A stretch of DNA of 64,000 nt from Agrobacterium larrymoorei (GTDB lineage Bacteria > Pseudomonadota > Alphaproteobacteria > Rhizobiales > Rhizobiaceae): the NCBI RefSeq assembly GCF_005145045.1, contig NZ_CP039691.1, positions 632,001 to 696,000 on the forward strand, written 5' to 3'. Positions 18,188 through 32,199 of the stretch are shown piece by piece. Position 1 is the first letter of the stretch, and every line of letters starts with the position of its first letter. A model generated the notes under the pieces. The model saw only the letters and a program-made list of their open reading frames with translations. It made no database searches and was not told where the DNA came from. The translations under genes were made by a program, and so were the position numbers.

Positions 18188-20140
18188 TCAACTGCGAAGA
18201 TAGAAGACCACGGAGCGCGGCGGCACATGGGCGGGGTTGCCGAAATCGACGCCCAGCGCCTCCCAACCTTCACTTGGCAGAGTGAAGGTGGCAGTGTCTC
18301 GGGTACGGTTGAAGAGAACCGCAAGCTGCGCCATTTCATCCGTTTTCGTGTCCAGCGTCTTCAGAACCATGGCGAAGGGCGTACCTTCCGGGCGCTGCCA
18401 GTCCTCGACGCTCATCGGCGTGCCGGAGGGAGCTAGCCATTCGACATCACTGGTATTTTCGGAGAAAAACCGGCTTTCGCTGAAGACATCGAAGCGTTGG
18501 CGAAGGCCATTGAGAAAGGCTGTGTGCTCCACCAGTCCGGGCTTTAGAGCGTTCCAATCCAGCCATGTGATATCGTTGTCCTGCGCATAGGCATTGTTGT
18601 TGCCGCGCTGGCTGCGCCCGCCTTCATCGCCTGCCGTCAGCATAATTGTACCGCGTGACACGAAAAGGGTGGAGAGCAGCGCCTTCACATCTGCTACGCG
18701 CGCGGTATTGACCGCTTGATCGTCCGTCGCGCCTTCGAAACCATTGTTCCAGGAGTGGTTCTCGTTGTGGCCATCGCGGTTGTCTTCGCCATTGGCGTCA
18801 TTGTGTTTGTGCGCATGAGAGACGAGATCGAAAAGCGTGAAGCCATCATGCGCGGCGATGAAATTGATGCTGCGGGTCTCGGTGCGATTGTGCTGCGAAA
18901 AGATGGGGGCGGAACCGGCGAGCGCATCCGCCAGCGCGCCAGTGGTGGAGGCATCGCCGCGCCAGTAGCGGCGAATATCGTCGCGGGCGCGGTCGTTCCA
19001 TTCGAGGAAACTGGGCGGGAAGTTGCCGAGCTGATAGCCGCCGGGGCCGATATCCCATGGTTCTGCTATCAGCACGCGGTCGTGCAGCAGCGGGTCATTA
19101 TGCATATCACTCAGCGTTTTGCTGGCGCTGTCGAAACCATCTGCCGTGCGCCCGAGGATCGGGGCGAGGTCGAAGCGGAAGCCATCCACACCCGCATGGT
19201 CCACGAAATGGCGCAGCGTATCCTGCACCAGTTGACGGACCTGCGAGTGATCGCAGGCCAGTGTGTTGCCGGTGCCGGTGTCGTTGACCAACGTGCCGGG
19301 GTCATCGGGGAGGTGGCGGTAATAGGTGAGATTATCGAGGCCGCGCAGGGATAGTGTCGAGCCGAAACGATCGCTTTCGCCGGTGTGGTTGAAAACGAGA
19401 TCCAGGATCACGCTGATGCCGTTTTCGTGCAGCGTAGCAACCGTGTCCCGCAATTCGGCGATGCCACCGGGGCAGAGACGCGGGTCCAGCGACATGAAGC
19501 CGACGGGGTTGTAGCCCCAGCCATTGGTGAGGCCGAGTGGCGGCAGATGACGCTCATCAATCCATGCGGTGATCGGCATCAGTTCCACGGCGCTGACGCC
19601 GATTTTCTTGAAATGGGCGATGATGGCGGGGTGCGCCAAGGCGGCGACGGTGCCTTTGATGGCGTCCGGCACATCCGGGTGCAGCATGGTAAACGGCTTG
19701 ACCGCGACTTCATAGATCAGGCCGCCGCGCTTGAATTGAGGCGGCTGACGTTTGACCGGGCTGTAGGCCGAGACGATGGCCTTTGGCATGATCGTGCCGG
19801 TGTCTTCACCAAAGGTGAAGAGGGCGGGATGGTTTTCGAAGGGGCGGTCGATCTGCGTGGCGTAGGGGTCGAGCAGGAGTTTTGACGGATCGAACCACAG
19901 GCCATGGTCGGGCGCGTAGACGCCGTGGGCGCGAAAGCCGTAGCGGGTGCCGATTAGGGCTTGCGGGATGGTGAGACGGTGAATGTCGTCATCGCCGCGG
20001 GTCATGGGCAAGCGCGCGGTTTCGGTGTTGCCGGTGGGGTCGTAGAGGCAGAGCTCGATTTTCGAGGCGTCGCGGGAGTAGACGGAAAATGCCGTGCCGT
20101 TATCCGTTGGGGTGGCGCCTTGGGGGGAAACATTTGGCAT
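18188..20140 (-). CDS. glgX: Glycogen debranching enzyme GlgX
   Basis: Isoamylase-type glycoside hydrolase family 13 enzyme that cuts alpha-1,6 branches left by glycogen phosphorylase. The 650-residue protein has an N-terminal CBM48 domain (SPQGATPTDNGTAFSVYSRD) and the GH13 barrel. Conserved regions are VILDLVFNHTGES near 235, the nucleophile Asp in GVDGFRFDLAPILGR, the acid Glu in VLIAEPWDIGPGGYQLG, and NFIAAHDGFTLFDLVSH. It is on the same strand as the other glycogen genes but is separated from pgm by 450 bp of repeats, so it may have its own promoter. Confidence 0.95.
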   Translation of the reverse strand: MPNVSPQGATPTDNGTAFSVYSRDASKIELCLYDPTGNTETARLPMTRGDDDIHRLTIPQALIGTRYGFRAHGVYAPDHGLWFDPSKLLLDPYATQIDRPFENHPALFTFGEDTGTIMPKAIVSAYSPVKRQPPQFKRGGLIYEVAVKPFTMLHPDVPDAIKGTVAALAHPAIIAHFKKIGVSAVELMPITAWIDERHLPPLGLTNGWGYNPVGFMSLDPRLCPGGIAELRDTVATLHENGISVILDLVFNHTGESDRFGSTLSLRGLDNLTYYRHLPDDPGTLVNDTGTGNTLACDHSQVRQLVQDTLRHFVDHAGVDGFRFDLAPILGRTADGFDSASKTLSDMHNDPLLHDRVLIAEPWDIGPGGYQLGNFPPSFLEWNDRARDDIRRYWRGDASTTGALADALAGSAPIFSQHNRTETRSINFIAAHDGFTLFDLVSHAHKHNDANGEDNRDGHNENHSWNNGFEGATDDQAVNTARVADVKALLSTLFVSRGTIMLTAGDEGGRSQRGNNNAYAQDNDITWLDWNALKPGLVEHTAFLNGLRQRFDVFSESRFFSENTSDVEWLAPSGTPMSVEDWQRPEGTPFAMVLKTLDTKTDEMAQLAVLFNRTRDTATFTLPSEGWEALGVDFGNPAHVPPRSVVFYLRS

Positions 20141-20180
20141 GGCTTGGGCCCTTTTGGGAGGCTGACATTGTGTTACTCCG

Positions 20181-20571
20181 TCGCCCCGGCCTTGTGCCGG
20201 GGTCCAGTGTGATCAAGTCCTTGATCACGAAAGAGTCTCTCGCGCCGCCGACGGGGCGCTGCTGTATGCCGGATCAAGTCCGGCATGACGGAAGTGCGAG
20301 TTGGGTCTCCGTACTTTGACGTACAGTTCGTAGACCCGGTGTGCATCCTCGGGTCAAGCTCGAGGATGACGTGAGCGAGAGGGTGCGGCTGTGTTTTATC
20401 TCTCCCCCCTGTGGGAGAGAAAGCGATTTCAACATCTTAAGCGCAGCTTAAGTGTTAGAAATCGCAAGTGAGGGGTTTGCCGCACCCTCGGCGGACCCCT
20501 CACCTGAAAAATCTATGACTTAGCTAAAGCTAAGATCATGATTTTTCTTCCTCTCCCACAAGGGGAGAGGT
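20181..20571. repeat. Mosaic of intergenic palindromic repeats between pgm and glgX
   Basis: At least eight inverted repeats lie end to end without any gene. They are CCCCGGC/GCCGGGG at 20184-20202, GATCAAG/CTTGATC at 20211-20226, ATGCCGGA/TCCGGCAT at 20266-20286, CATCCTCG/CGAGGATG at 20344-20368, a CTTAAGC/GCTTAAG hairpin at about 20435-20451 nested in a GATTTC/GAAATC stem, GTGAGGGG/CCCCTCAC at 20468-20503, CTTAGCT/AGCTAAG at 20519-20534, and CCTCTCCC/GGGGAGAGG at 20551-20571. Several look like the GATCAAGTCCGGCATGAC and GTGAGGGG-type elements found in many copies in rhizobial genomes. They could form strong mRNA hairpins in the glg transcript. Confidence 0.8.
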
Positions 20572-20594
20572 AACCCCGCCGCACCCTCACAGCA

Positions 20595-22226
<1,632 letters not shown>

Positions 22227-23669
22227 TCAATGGCCTTTCGACGTAAGTTGGGCGTAAAGCGCGGCGTAAAGGCCTGCGCTTTTTTCCCAGGAAACATCCG
22301 ATTTCATCCCCTGTTTCTGCATCTGCATCCACAGCTTCGGTTCTCGGTAATATCGTATGGTCCGGCGGAGTGCCTGGCGCAATCCATCCGGCGTAATGGA
22401 AGAAAACTGCACGCCTGTTGCCGTCTTGGCGGAAACGGCGGCGTGGTTGGCGTCGATAACCGTGTCGTTCAGGCCGCCATTGCGGGCAACCACCGGCACG
22501 CAGCCATAGCGCAGCGCATAAAGCTGTGTCAGGCCGCAGGGCTCGAAACGGGACGGGATGATGATGGCATCGCAGCCCGCCTGCATCATATGCGACAGTG
22601 GTTCGTTGTAACCGACGGCCACGCCCACGCGGCCCGGATGGCGCGAAGCTGCGGCAAGCAGCGCGCCCTCGAGCGCGATCTCACCGGCACCGAGCACCAC
22701 GAGGCGTGCGCCCATCTCAACAATGTCATCCACCACCTCGGCAATGAGGTCGATGCCCTTTTGCCACGTAAGACGCGAGATGACGCAGAAGAGAGGCCCG
22801 CTATCCTGATCGATGCGGAAATGGCTGGCGACGGCGGCCTTGTTCAGGGCGCGCAGCTTGAGGTTTGCCGCAGAATAATTGTGCGGAATGAAATGGTCGG
22901 TCGCGGGATCCCAGACATCCGCATCGATGCCATTGACGATGCCATGCAGCGCATGAGCGCGGCTGCGGATGACGCCATCCAGACCCATGCCGAATTCCGG
23001 CGTCAGAATTTCCTCGGCATAGGAAGGGCTGACAGTGCTGAGCGCGGTTGCAGTCTGCAATCCACCCTTCAGAAAGCTGACATCGTTATAATATTCGATG
23101 CTTTCCGTGGAAAAAGCATGTGCGGGCAGGCGAAGCTCGCTGAAGATATTGGCGCCGAACTGGCCTTGAAAGGCGATGTTGTGGATCGTCAACAGGCTCG
23201 GAATTTCCGGTGTTTCAGCATAGCGCATATAGACCGGCGCCATGGCGGCCTGCCAGTCATGGGCGTGCAGCAGGTCCGGTTGCCAGCCTTGCAGTTTGCC
23301 CGAAGCGATCTCTGCGGCGGCCAGCGAAAGCGCTGCATAGCGTTTCCAGTTGTCGGGAAAATCCTTAGCCGTCGAATCGAGATAAGGCCCGGCAGGGCGG
23401 TCGTAGAAAGCGGGCGCATCGAGGATCAGGAGGTCCAGGCCCTCGTGATGGCCTTCGAGAAGATCGGCATGTTCTCCCAGAAGATCGGGAAACTCCCCGA
23501 TCTTGCTCATGTCTTTCACGGCGGATTTGACCGCGGGGTAGCCCGGGATCAGCGTCCGCGTAGTCACGCCACAGGCTTTCAGCGCAATGGGAAGCGCGCC
23601 AGCAACATCGGCGAGCCCCCCTGTCTTGATCAGCGGATAGATTTCGGACGCAACCGAAAGAACTTTCAT
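22227..23669 (-). CDS. glgA: Glycogen synthase (ADP-glucose)
   Basis: GT5 glucosyltransferase of 480 residues that extends alpha-1,4-glucan chains from ADP-glucose. The N-terminus [20 protein letters not shown] contains the K-T-G-G-L substrate loop. Family motifs include [40 protein letters not shown] and the C-terminal [18 protein letters not shown] with the conserved Glu. The start lies 5 bp after the glgC stop, and the gene ends against pgm. All genes from glgP to pgm are on the minus strand with gaps of 0-66 bp. Confidence 0.97.
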   Translation of the reverse strand: MKVLSVASEIYPLIKTGGLADVAGALPIALKACGVTTRTLIPGYPAVKSAVKDMSKIGEFPDLLGEHADLLEGHHEGLDLLILDAPAFYDRPAGPYLDSTAKDFPDNWKRYAALSLAAAEIASGKLQGWQPDLLHAHDWQAAMAPVYMRYAETPEIPSLLTIHNIAFQGQFGANIFSELRLPAHAFSTESIEYYNDVSFLKGGLQTATALSTVSPSYAEEILTPEFGMGLDGVIRSRAHALHGIVNGIDADVWDPATDHFIPHNYSAANLKLRALNKAAVASHFRIDQDSGPLFCVISRLTWQKGIDLIAEVVDDIVEMGARLVVLGAGEIALEGALLAAASRHPGRVGVAVGYNEPLSHMMQAGCDAIIIPSRFEPCGLTQLYALRYGCVPVVARNGGLNDTVIDANHAAVSAKTATGVQFSSITPDGLRQALRRTIRYYREPKLWMQMQKQGMKSDVSWEKSAGLYAALYAQLTSKGH

Positions 23670-23674
23670 GAGGA

Positions 23675-24937
23675 TTACAGGTCCAGCTTGTCGATCATCG
23701 ATTGGGTTATCAGGCAGATACCGTTTTCGGTGCGGCGGAAACGTTTTGCATCGAGTATCGGGTCTTCTCCAACAATCAGTCCTTCCGGTATGACGACCCC
23801 GTGGTCGATGACGACATTGCTCAACTGGGCGTGGCGTCCAATCTTCACACTCGGCAGCACTACGGCATTCTCAAGGCGCGAATATGAATTTGCTCTGACA
23901 CCTGTGAACAACAGGCTGCGGTTCAGCGAAGAACCGGAGATGATGCAGTCACCCGACACGACGGAGGAAACGGCGGAACCGCGACGGTTTTCATCGTCAT
24001 GGACGAATTTCGCTGGCGGGTTGATTTCCGCGTAAGTCCAGATCGGCCAGGACTTGTCGTAGATATCGAGATCGGGAACGATGTCGGTCAGGTCGATATT
24101 GGCCTGCCAGTAGGCATCGATGGTGCCCACATCGCGCCAGTACGGCTCGTGCTCGAAATCCGAGCGAACGCACGAGGCGGCGAAGCGGTGCGCCACGGCC
24201 TTACCGTGCTGAACGATGTGGGGAATGATGTCCTTGCCGAAATCGCGGCTGGAATTGGGGTCGCTCGCATCGCGGCGCAGGGCGTCCATCAGGAACTTGG
24301 TGTGGAACACATAGATGCCCATGGAGGCCAGCGCGTATTCCTCGTTGCCGGGAATACCCGGCGGATCGGCAGGCTTTTCGATGAAGTTGATGATCTGGTC
24401 CTTGTCATCCACATGCATCACGCCGAAGCCGGTTGCTTCCATGCGTGGGACTTCCAGGCAGCCGATGGTCACATCCGCACCGGAATCCACATGCTGTTGC
24501 AGCATGTATTCATAGTCCATTTTATAGATATGGTCGCCCGCCAGAATGACCATATATTCGGGGCCGTGGGCCTCGATGATGTCGATGTTCTGATAAACGG
24601 CATCCGCCGTGCCTTCATACCATTGCGTTTCCGAAACGCGCTGGGAGGCGGGAAGAATATCGAAGCTTTCGTTACGTTCCGGGCGGAAGAAATCCCAGCC
24701 GCGCTGCAGGTGGCGGATCAGCGAATGCGCCTTGTATTGCGTGGCGACGCCGATACGGCGAATGCCGGAGTTCAGCGCGTTGGACAGCGCGAAATCGATG
24801 ATGCGCGCCTTGCCGCCGAAATAGACTGCGGGCTTTGCGCGCCGGTCCGTCAGTTCCTTCAGGCGGCTGCCACGCCCGCCCGCGAGGACATAAGCCATTG
24901 CGTCGCGCGCCAGAGGCTGAATTCTTTTTTCACTCAT
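23675..24937 (-). CDS. glgC: Glucose-1-phosphate adenylyltransferase (ADP-glucose pyrophosphorylase)
   Basis: Makes ADP-glucose from ATP and glucose-1-phosphate, the committed and allosterically controlled step of glycogen synthesis. The 420-residue protein has the nucleotidyltransferase motif [20 protein letters not shown] near residue 15, [20 protein letters not shown], the sugar-phosphate-binding [17 protein letters not shown], and a C-terminal left-handed beta-helix ([20 protein letters not shown]). Agrobacterium-type enzymes are activated by fructose-6-phosphate and pyruvate, and I infer the same here. The ATG is preceded by GGGAGGA. The gap to glgB upstream is 66 bp. Confidence 0.97.
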   Translation of the reverse strand: MSEKRIQPLARDAMAYVLAGGRGSRLKELTDRRAKPAVYFGGKARIIDFALSNALNSGIRRIGVATQYKAHSLIRHLQRGWDFFRPERNESFDILPASQRVSETQWYEGTADAVYQNIDIIEAHGPEYMVILAGDHIYKMDYEYMLQQHVDSGADVTIGCLEVPRMEATGFGVMHVDDKDQIINFIEKPADPPGIPGNEEYALASMGIYVFHTKFLMDALRRDASDPNSSRDFGKDIIPHIVQHGKAVAHRFAASCVRSDFEHEPYWRDVGTIDAYWQANIDLTDIVPDLDIYDKSWPIWTYAEINPPAKFVHDDENRRGSAVSSVVSGDCIISGSSLNRSLLFTGVRANSYSRLENAVVLPSVKIGRHAQLSNVVIDHGVVIPEGLIVGEDPILDAKRFRRTENGICLITQSMIDKLDL

Positions 24938-25003
24938 CGGTGTGTCCTCCCATGAAAGTCCAATGTTCCCTTGATATGTCTTAGCGTCGATAGTGTTCGG
25001 CGC

Positions 25004-27210
<2,207 letters not shown>

Positions 27211-27211
<1 letters not shown>

Positions 27212-29673
27212 CAGGCTCTCCAGATTTCGGTGGCGTATTGCCGGATCGTCCGGTCGGACGAGAACCAGCCCATGCGCGCCGTATTGCGAACAGTTTTTTC
27301 GTACCAGCTCGATGGCTCGCTCCAGATGGCGTCGACATCGCGCTGGGCCTGTGCGTAGGCATCGAAATCCGCGGCAACCATGAACCAGTCATTGTTGTAG
27401 ATGCCGTCCATCAAAGCGGAAAAACGCGAACGGTCATCCGGCGAGAAGACACCGGAGGCAATCGATGAGACGGCCTGCGCAAGCTCCGTCGAGCTTTCAA
27501 TGATGGCGCGCGGATTGTGCCCTTCGGCACGCGCCTTCGCCACTTCTTCCGCCGTCTTGCCGAAGATCACGATGTTTTCTTTACCGACATGTTCGAGCAT
27601 TTCTACATTCGCGCCATCCAGCGTTCCGATGGTGAGCGCGCCGTTCAATGCGAATTTCATGTTGCCGGTACCGGAGGCTTCCATGCCTGCGGTGGAAATC
27701 TGTTCGGACAGGTCGGCAGCGGGAACCATGATTTCCGCAAGCGACACGTTGTAATTCGGAACAAATACCACTTTCAGGAGCCCACGCACTGCCGGATCGT
27801 TGTTGATGACGCGCGCGATATCGTTGGCAAGCTTAATGATGAGCTTCGCGTTGTGATAACTCGGCGCTGCCTTTCCGGCGAAGAACTTAACTCTTGGAAC
27901 CCAATCCAGTTCCGGGTGGGAACGAATTTGGTCGTAAAGTGCCACGGCCTCGATCAGGTTGAGCAGCTGACGCTTATATTCGTGGATGCGCTTGATCTGG
28001 ATATCGAACAGGGCCGACGGATCGATGCGGATGCCCATGCGCTGCGAAATGGTGTTTGCCAGCCGCACTTTGTTCTGCCGCTTGATCTCGGCAAACTTGT
28101 CGCGGAAGCCGCTATCGGTGGCGAAACGGTCGAGATCGATCAGCTTTTCGGCGTCATCCAGAAACGCATCGCCAATGGTTTCGCGGATCAGCCCGGTGAG
28201 GCCGGGGTTGCACTGCATCAGCCAGCGGCGCGGCGTGATGCCGTTGGTCTTGTTGTTGATGCGGTCCGGATAGAGCGTGTGAAGATCCGAAAAGACGGTT
28301 TCCTTCATCAGCTCGGTATGCAGCGCGGACACGCCGTTGATGGAGTGCGAGCCGATGAAGGCAAGGTTGCCCATGCGCACGCGGCGCTCGCCGCCTTCGT
28401 CGATCAGCGAGATGGAGCGGATCTGCGTATCCGTCATCTTCTTTTCCTTGCGCGCAAGGACGAGCGTATTGGCGTTGATCGCGTAGATGATCTGCATGTG
28501 GCGCGGCAGAAGCCGCTCCAGAAGCGGTACCGGCCAGCTTTCCAGCGCCTCGGGAAGAAGCGTGTGGTTGGTGTAGGAGAAGGTGCCGCGGGTGATCGTC
28601 CACGCTTCTTCGAATTCCAAGCCATGCACGTCGCACAGAAGGCGCATCATTTCGGCAATGGAAATGGCCGGGTGCGTATCGTTCAGCTGGATCGAGACCT
28701 TGTCCGCCAGATTGGTGAAATCCGGGTACTGCTGAAGATGACGGCGCAGAATGTCCTGTAGCGAGGCCGAGGAGAAGAAATATTCCTGACGCAGGCGCAG
28801 TTCCTGACCGGCGGGATTGGCATCCGCCGGGTAGAGAACGCGGGTCAGGGCTTCCGCCTTGTTGCTTTCGCGCAACGCGCCGATGTGGTCGCCCGCATTG
28901 AAGGCATCGAGCAGAATGGGGTCGATGGGCTGGGCAGACCAGAGGCGCAGCGTGTTGACGCGCGTGCCGCGCCAGCCGACGACGGGGGTGTCGTAGGCCA
29001 TGGCGATCATGCGCTCGGCAGGCTTCCAGACAAAGCGCTGCGGCTCTTCATATCCGCCGACCGTATCGACCGAACCGCCGAAACCGATTTCGTAGGAGCT
29101 TTCGCGGCGCTCGAATTCCCAGGGGTTGCCGTGGGCAAGCCAGGTTTCCGGCAGTTCCACCTGCCAGCCATCGGCCATCTGCTGGCGGAAAAGGCCGTGC
29201 ACGTAACGAATTCCGTAGCCATAGGCCGGAATATCGACGGTTGCCATGGATTCCATGAAGCAGGCGGCGAGACGTCCGAGACCGCCATTGCCGAGTGCGG
29301 CATCCGGCTCAAGGCCCGAGATGACATCGAAATCGACGCCAAGCGAATTCAGTGCTTCGCGAATTTCCTGCATCAGGCTGAGATTGGAGATGGCATCGCG
29401 CATGAGGCGGCCGATCAGGAATTCCAGCGACAGATAATAGACCCGCTTGCTGTCGTTCTGATACGCCTTGCGGGTGGATTCCATCCACTTGTCGATAATG
29501 CGGTCACGCACCACCAGAATGGTTGCCGTCAGCCAGTCATGCGGCTTGGCAACTTTCACGTCCTTGCCGATCCGGTAGGTCAGTCTTTCGATGATTTCGG
29601 AGGCAAGAACGTCCGGCTCTGAACTGCGCGGCGCGGGACGGGGAAGATCGTTGGTAGCAAGTTTATTGATCAT
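27211..29673 (-). CDS. glgP: Glycogen phosphorylase
   Basis: GT35 enzyme releasing glucose-1-phosphate from glycogen, first gene of the glg operon. I chose the ATG giving 820 residues (MINKLATNDLPRPAPRSSEP), since AAGGTG lies upstream and the length suits the family; the ATG at 29751 would add 26 weak residues. Conserved features are NDSKRVYYLSLEFLIGR, DAALGNGGLGRLAACFM, the pyridoxal-phosphate lysine in EASGTGNMKFALNGALTIGT, and LDGANVEMLEHVG. Coupling to glgB is by a one-base overlap. The promoter for the whole glg cluster should lie in the 215 bp upstream. Confidence 0.96.
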
Positions 29674-29830
29674 TGGTCGGTCAGCACCTTGATGGGAGGA
29701 GAGGGCCTGATTCTGTCGATCCGTCAGTTGTTTCGATTGCAGTTTATGCATCGATAAGCGGCCGTGGCAACAGTCGTTTTTTGCAAAGATGGATTGTTGG
29801 AAACGACGGGTGAAACCCCCTCAAATAGCA

Positions 29831-29864
29831 GGGGCCACGCTTGTCGAACGACAGGCGCGGCCCC
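29831..29864 (-). terminator. Hairpin downstream of the vWA-protein gene
   Basis: GGGGCCACGCTTGTC and GACAGGCGCGGCCCC pair with wobbles around a short GAAC loop, giving a 15-bp stem. On the minus strand it is about 25 bp beyond the stop of the vWA gene. The following TGCTATTT is only moderately T-rich, so termination is probable but not certain. Confidence 0.5.
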
Positions 29865-29889
29865 GTGGTTGTGGAAATGTTCCGGCGTA

Positions 29890-31137
29890 TCAGTTCGTCA
29901 GGCGGCTGGGGATGCTTGCTGCCTTGCGCGCGATATCGCCGAAGGCGGCAACGATTTGTTCCATATTCTCAGGCGCATAGTAATTATCGGTGCTGCTGGC
30001 GCAGGCCTGTAGAAGCGACTTGCCCTTGTCCGGCGCCATGAAGGCGACGGTGAAAATCTTGATACCATCCGTTTTGGCCGCAGCGCACGTCGTGCGAACC
30101 TGTGCATCGATGGTACCGTTCCAGCTTGCGCTATTCCCCGTCATCTCACCGTCGGTCATCAACACGATGAAGCGCTGAAAGGATAGATTGCTGTTTGCCT
30201 TATGGGCGGCCGTCTCTGTCGCGTTTGTCGATTTGAGTGCCGTGAAAGCCGTGTTCAGAGCGTCATAGGCGTTGGTTCCGCCCGTGGGGTATTGGGGTAT
30301 GGCCTGAACGTAAGTGTTGGCCTTGGACGTTCCCCAGTTCAGAGCCTGCGCTGAAAAGCTTGAGTCATTATAGGCAATCGCGCCGGTACGCACGAAAGTC
30401 GATTCCGGCGAACCGCCAGCCTTGTAGGAAATATCCGATCTGTTCAGCGTGTCTACCAGATAGGACACGGCTGTTTTCAGCGAGGTGCTCTTGTTGACGT
30501 AGCAGGGTTTGCTCGCTTTCAGATTTGGATAAGACGACCAGTTGGTGTCGGTGTAATTCTGGCAGGAGCTCTTGCTGCTATCCACGGTGTCGGTCTTGAA
30601 CGACATGGAGCCCGACCGGTCGAGGACCAGATAGAGCGACATGGCCGCGCCCTTGTTGAAGCTGCTCTGTGCCGTGCTGCTGATGGAAAGGTTCATCGTC
30701 TTCAGGCCGATGAAGCCGAGCATCGGGTTCAGCGCGATAGGATAATTCACTGTTGCCGAGATATTGAAGATGGTGCCCCTGGAGGTTTCCGAACGGCTGG
30801 CAACGGGATCAGTGGCGGAATCGAGAGTATTGTCCGCGTCTTCCTCAAGGCTGCCTGCACTGTAATGCTTCATGAGAAGCTTCACATCCTGAGCATACTG
30901 TGCATCGGTTTTCTTGCCCTCATTTAGGCGCGCATCTGTTGCCACCGCAAGCGTTGCGCTGTCGGCAGCGTTCTGGAGGTCATCCTTGATCTGCATGACG
31001 CGGGTCATCTCAAGACCTGCACCTGCCGCACCCAGAAGAAGCGGCAAGGTGATTGCCGTCATCATGGCGAAATTGCCCTGCTCATCGGTAAGGAGAGACC
31101 TTATCGACTTCATGCCCGCAGCCCTCATGAACATCAT
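29890..31137 (-). CDS. TadG-like pilus-assembly protein with vWA domain
   Basis: A roughly 415-residue envelope protein. The N-terminus has the Flp/Tad signature: a short charged segment, DEQGNFAMMTAITLPLLLGA as a single helix, then the conserved LEMTRVMQIKDDLQNAADSA. Residues from about 165 form a von Willebrand A domain with an intact metal site, LVLDRSGSMS (D-x-S-x-S), a Thr in PQYPTGGTNAYDAL, and an Asp in FIVLMTDGEMTG. Cys residues near 200-215 may form a disulfide. Family members are encoded with Tad pili, but no other tad gene is in this window, so this is an orphan copy. The start could be a GTG two codons upstream or a later Met in MRAAGMKS. Confidence 0.8.
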   Translation of the reverse strand: MMFMRAAGMKSIRSLLTDEQGNFAMMTAITLPLLLGAAGAGLEMTRVMQIKDDLQNAADSATLAVATDARLNEGKKTDAQYAQDVKLLMKHYSAGSLEEDADNTLDSATDPVASRSETSRGTIFNISATVNYPIALNPMLGFIGLKTMNLSISSTAQSSFNKGAAMSLYLVLDRSGSMSFKTDTVDSSKSSCQNYTDTNWSSYPNLKASKPCYVNKSTSLKTAVSYLVDTLNRSDISYKAGGSPESTFVRTGAIAYNDSSFSAQALNWGTSKANTYVQAIPQYPTGGTNAYDALNTAFTALKSTNATETAAHKANSNLSFQRFIVLMTDGEMTGNSASWNGTIDAQVRTTCAAAKTDGIKIFTVAFMAPDKGKSLLQACASSTDNYYAPENMEQIVAAFGDIARKAASIPSRLTN

Positions 31138-31314
31138 GTCCACCCTAATTAGTAAATCATGATATTTGACTACAATTACCGCGTATAGATTTCCCTAACG
31201 GCAACCGGTCAATTTTATGCAGTCTTTAAAATGGGACGGTTTGCAGATGCTTATCTGCGCCATGTCGGCTTCCGGGACGATTTTTGCCGTCAGGCTGTTT
31301 CGTTGTGAAACGGC

Positions 31315-32196
31315 TCAAGCCTTGACCGGAATGACGTCCACGGCCTGTGTCGTCTGTTGGTTTCCGTAGCTTTTCAGCACACCGATCACCGGGGCTACGT
31401 CGGCGTAATCGCGGCCATAACCGACGACGATGTGGTCGCTGCCCGCGGCAATGTCATTGGTCGGGTCGAGCTCGATATAGCCGGTGGATTCGCCGCACCA
31501 GACGCGCACCCAGGCATGCATGGCGTCCGCACCTTCCAGCCGCTCCTTGCCGGGTGGCGGAATGGTGCGCAGGAAGCCACTGACATAGCCCGCGGGAATG
31601 CCGAGGCTGCGAAGCGCGCAGATCATGATGTGGGAAAAATCCTGGCAGACGCCGCGCTTCAGCTTGAAGGCTTGCGCAGGTGTCGTATCCACGGTGGTTG
31701 CCTCACTGTCATAGGTAAAATCCTTATAGATGCGCTTGCAAATGGCAAAGGCGATCTCGCGGATGGTCATGCCGGGCTTGGCCGTTTCCGCAGCGTAAGC
31801 GGCAATCGCAGCATTCTCACCGATGCGCGGGCTATTGCCCGCAAGGTGGTGCGGCGATTGCGGATCGAGCGACCAGACATGGGTCAGCTCCGCCTGCAAC
31901 TTCGGCAGTTCGGGAGAGAAATCCGCGGTCAATGACGGGCTTTCCACCGAAACCCGCGCCTGCATGCGGATGTCCAGCTTGTCATGCGCATTGCGCAGAT
32001 AGATCGAGGTCGCGCTCTGCTCGTAAAAATCGTTGAATACCGTGCGTTCATCCGGCGTCGGCGATACGCTGAGCGAGCCTGCAATCAGCCGCTGGCGACC
32101 GGGAATGGAGAGCGGCGTGACACGGATGATGTGGCGGGCGCCGGACGCAAGCGTATCGTAGATATAGCCCATGTGCAGAGAAAGATCGTAAAGCAT
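31315..32196 (-). CDS. Transglutaminase-like cysteine protease-fold protein (third gene of the cassette)
   Basis: A 293-residue cytosolic protein with the bacterial transglutaminase N-terminal beta domain and a transglutaminase-like core. The catalytic triad is intact: Cys184 in KLKRGVCQDFSHIMICALRS, His227 in ADAMHAWVRVW, and Asp244 in YIELDPTNDIAAG. There is no signal peptide. Such proteins hydrolyse or form amide bonds. The start lies 3 bp after the stop of the ATP-grasp/Alpha-E gene, so the two are certainly in one operon. The same gene partners are common in proteobacteria and have been predicted (Iyer and colleagues, amidoligase surveys) to make or remove peptide-like modifications, without a demonstrated product. 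Confidence 0.9.
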   Translation of the reverse strand: MLYDLSLHMGYIYDTLASGARHIIRVTPLSIPGRQRLIAGSLSVSPTPDERTVFNDFYEQSATSIYLRNAHDKLDIRMQARVSVESPSLTADFSPELPKLQAELTHVWSLDPQSPHHLAGNSPRIGENAAIAAYAAETAKPGMTIREIAFAICKRIYKDFTYDSEATTVDTTPAQAFKLKRGVCQDFSHIMICALRSLGIPAGYVSGFLRTIPPPGKERLEGADAMHAWVRVWCGESTGYIELDPTNDIAAGSDHIVVGYGRDYADVAPVIGVLKSYGNQQTTQAVDVIPVKA

Positions 32197-32199
32197 GGA

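Noticed and set aside
18716..19354. 212-codon plus-strand frame
   Set aside because: Shadow of glgX; contains no known motif.
20181..20571. CRISPR array
   Set aside because: The repeats are different palindromes of varying length without regular spacers, and no cas gene is present.
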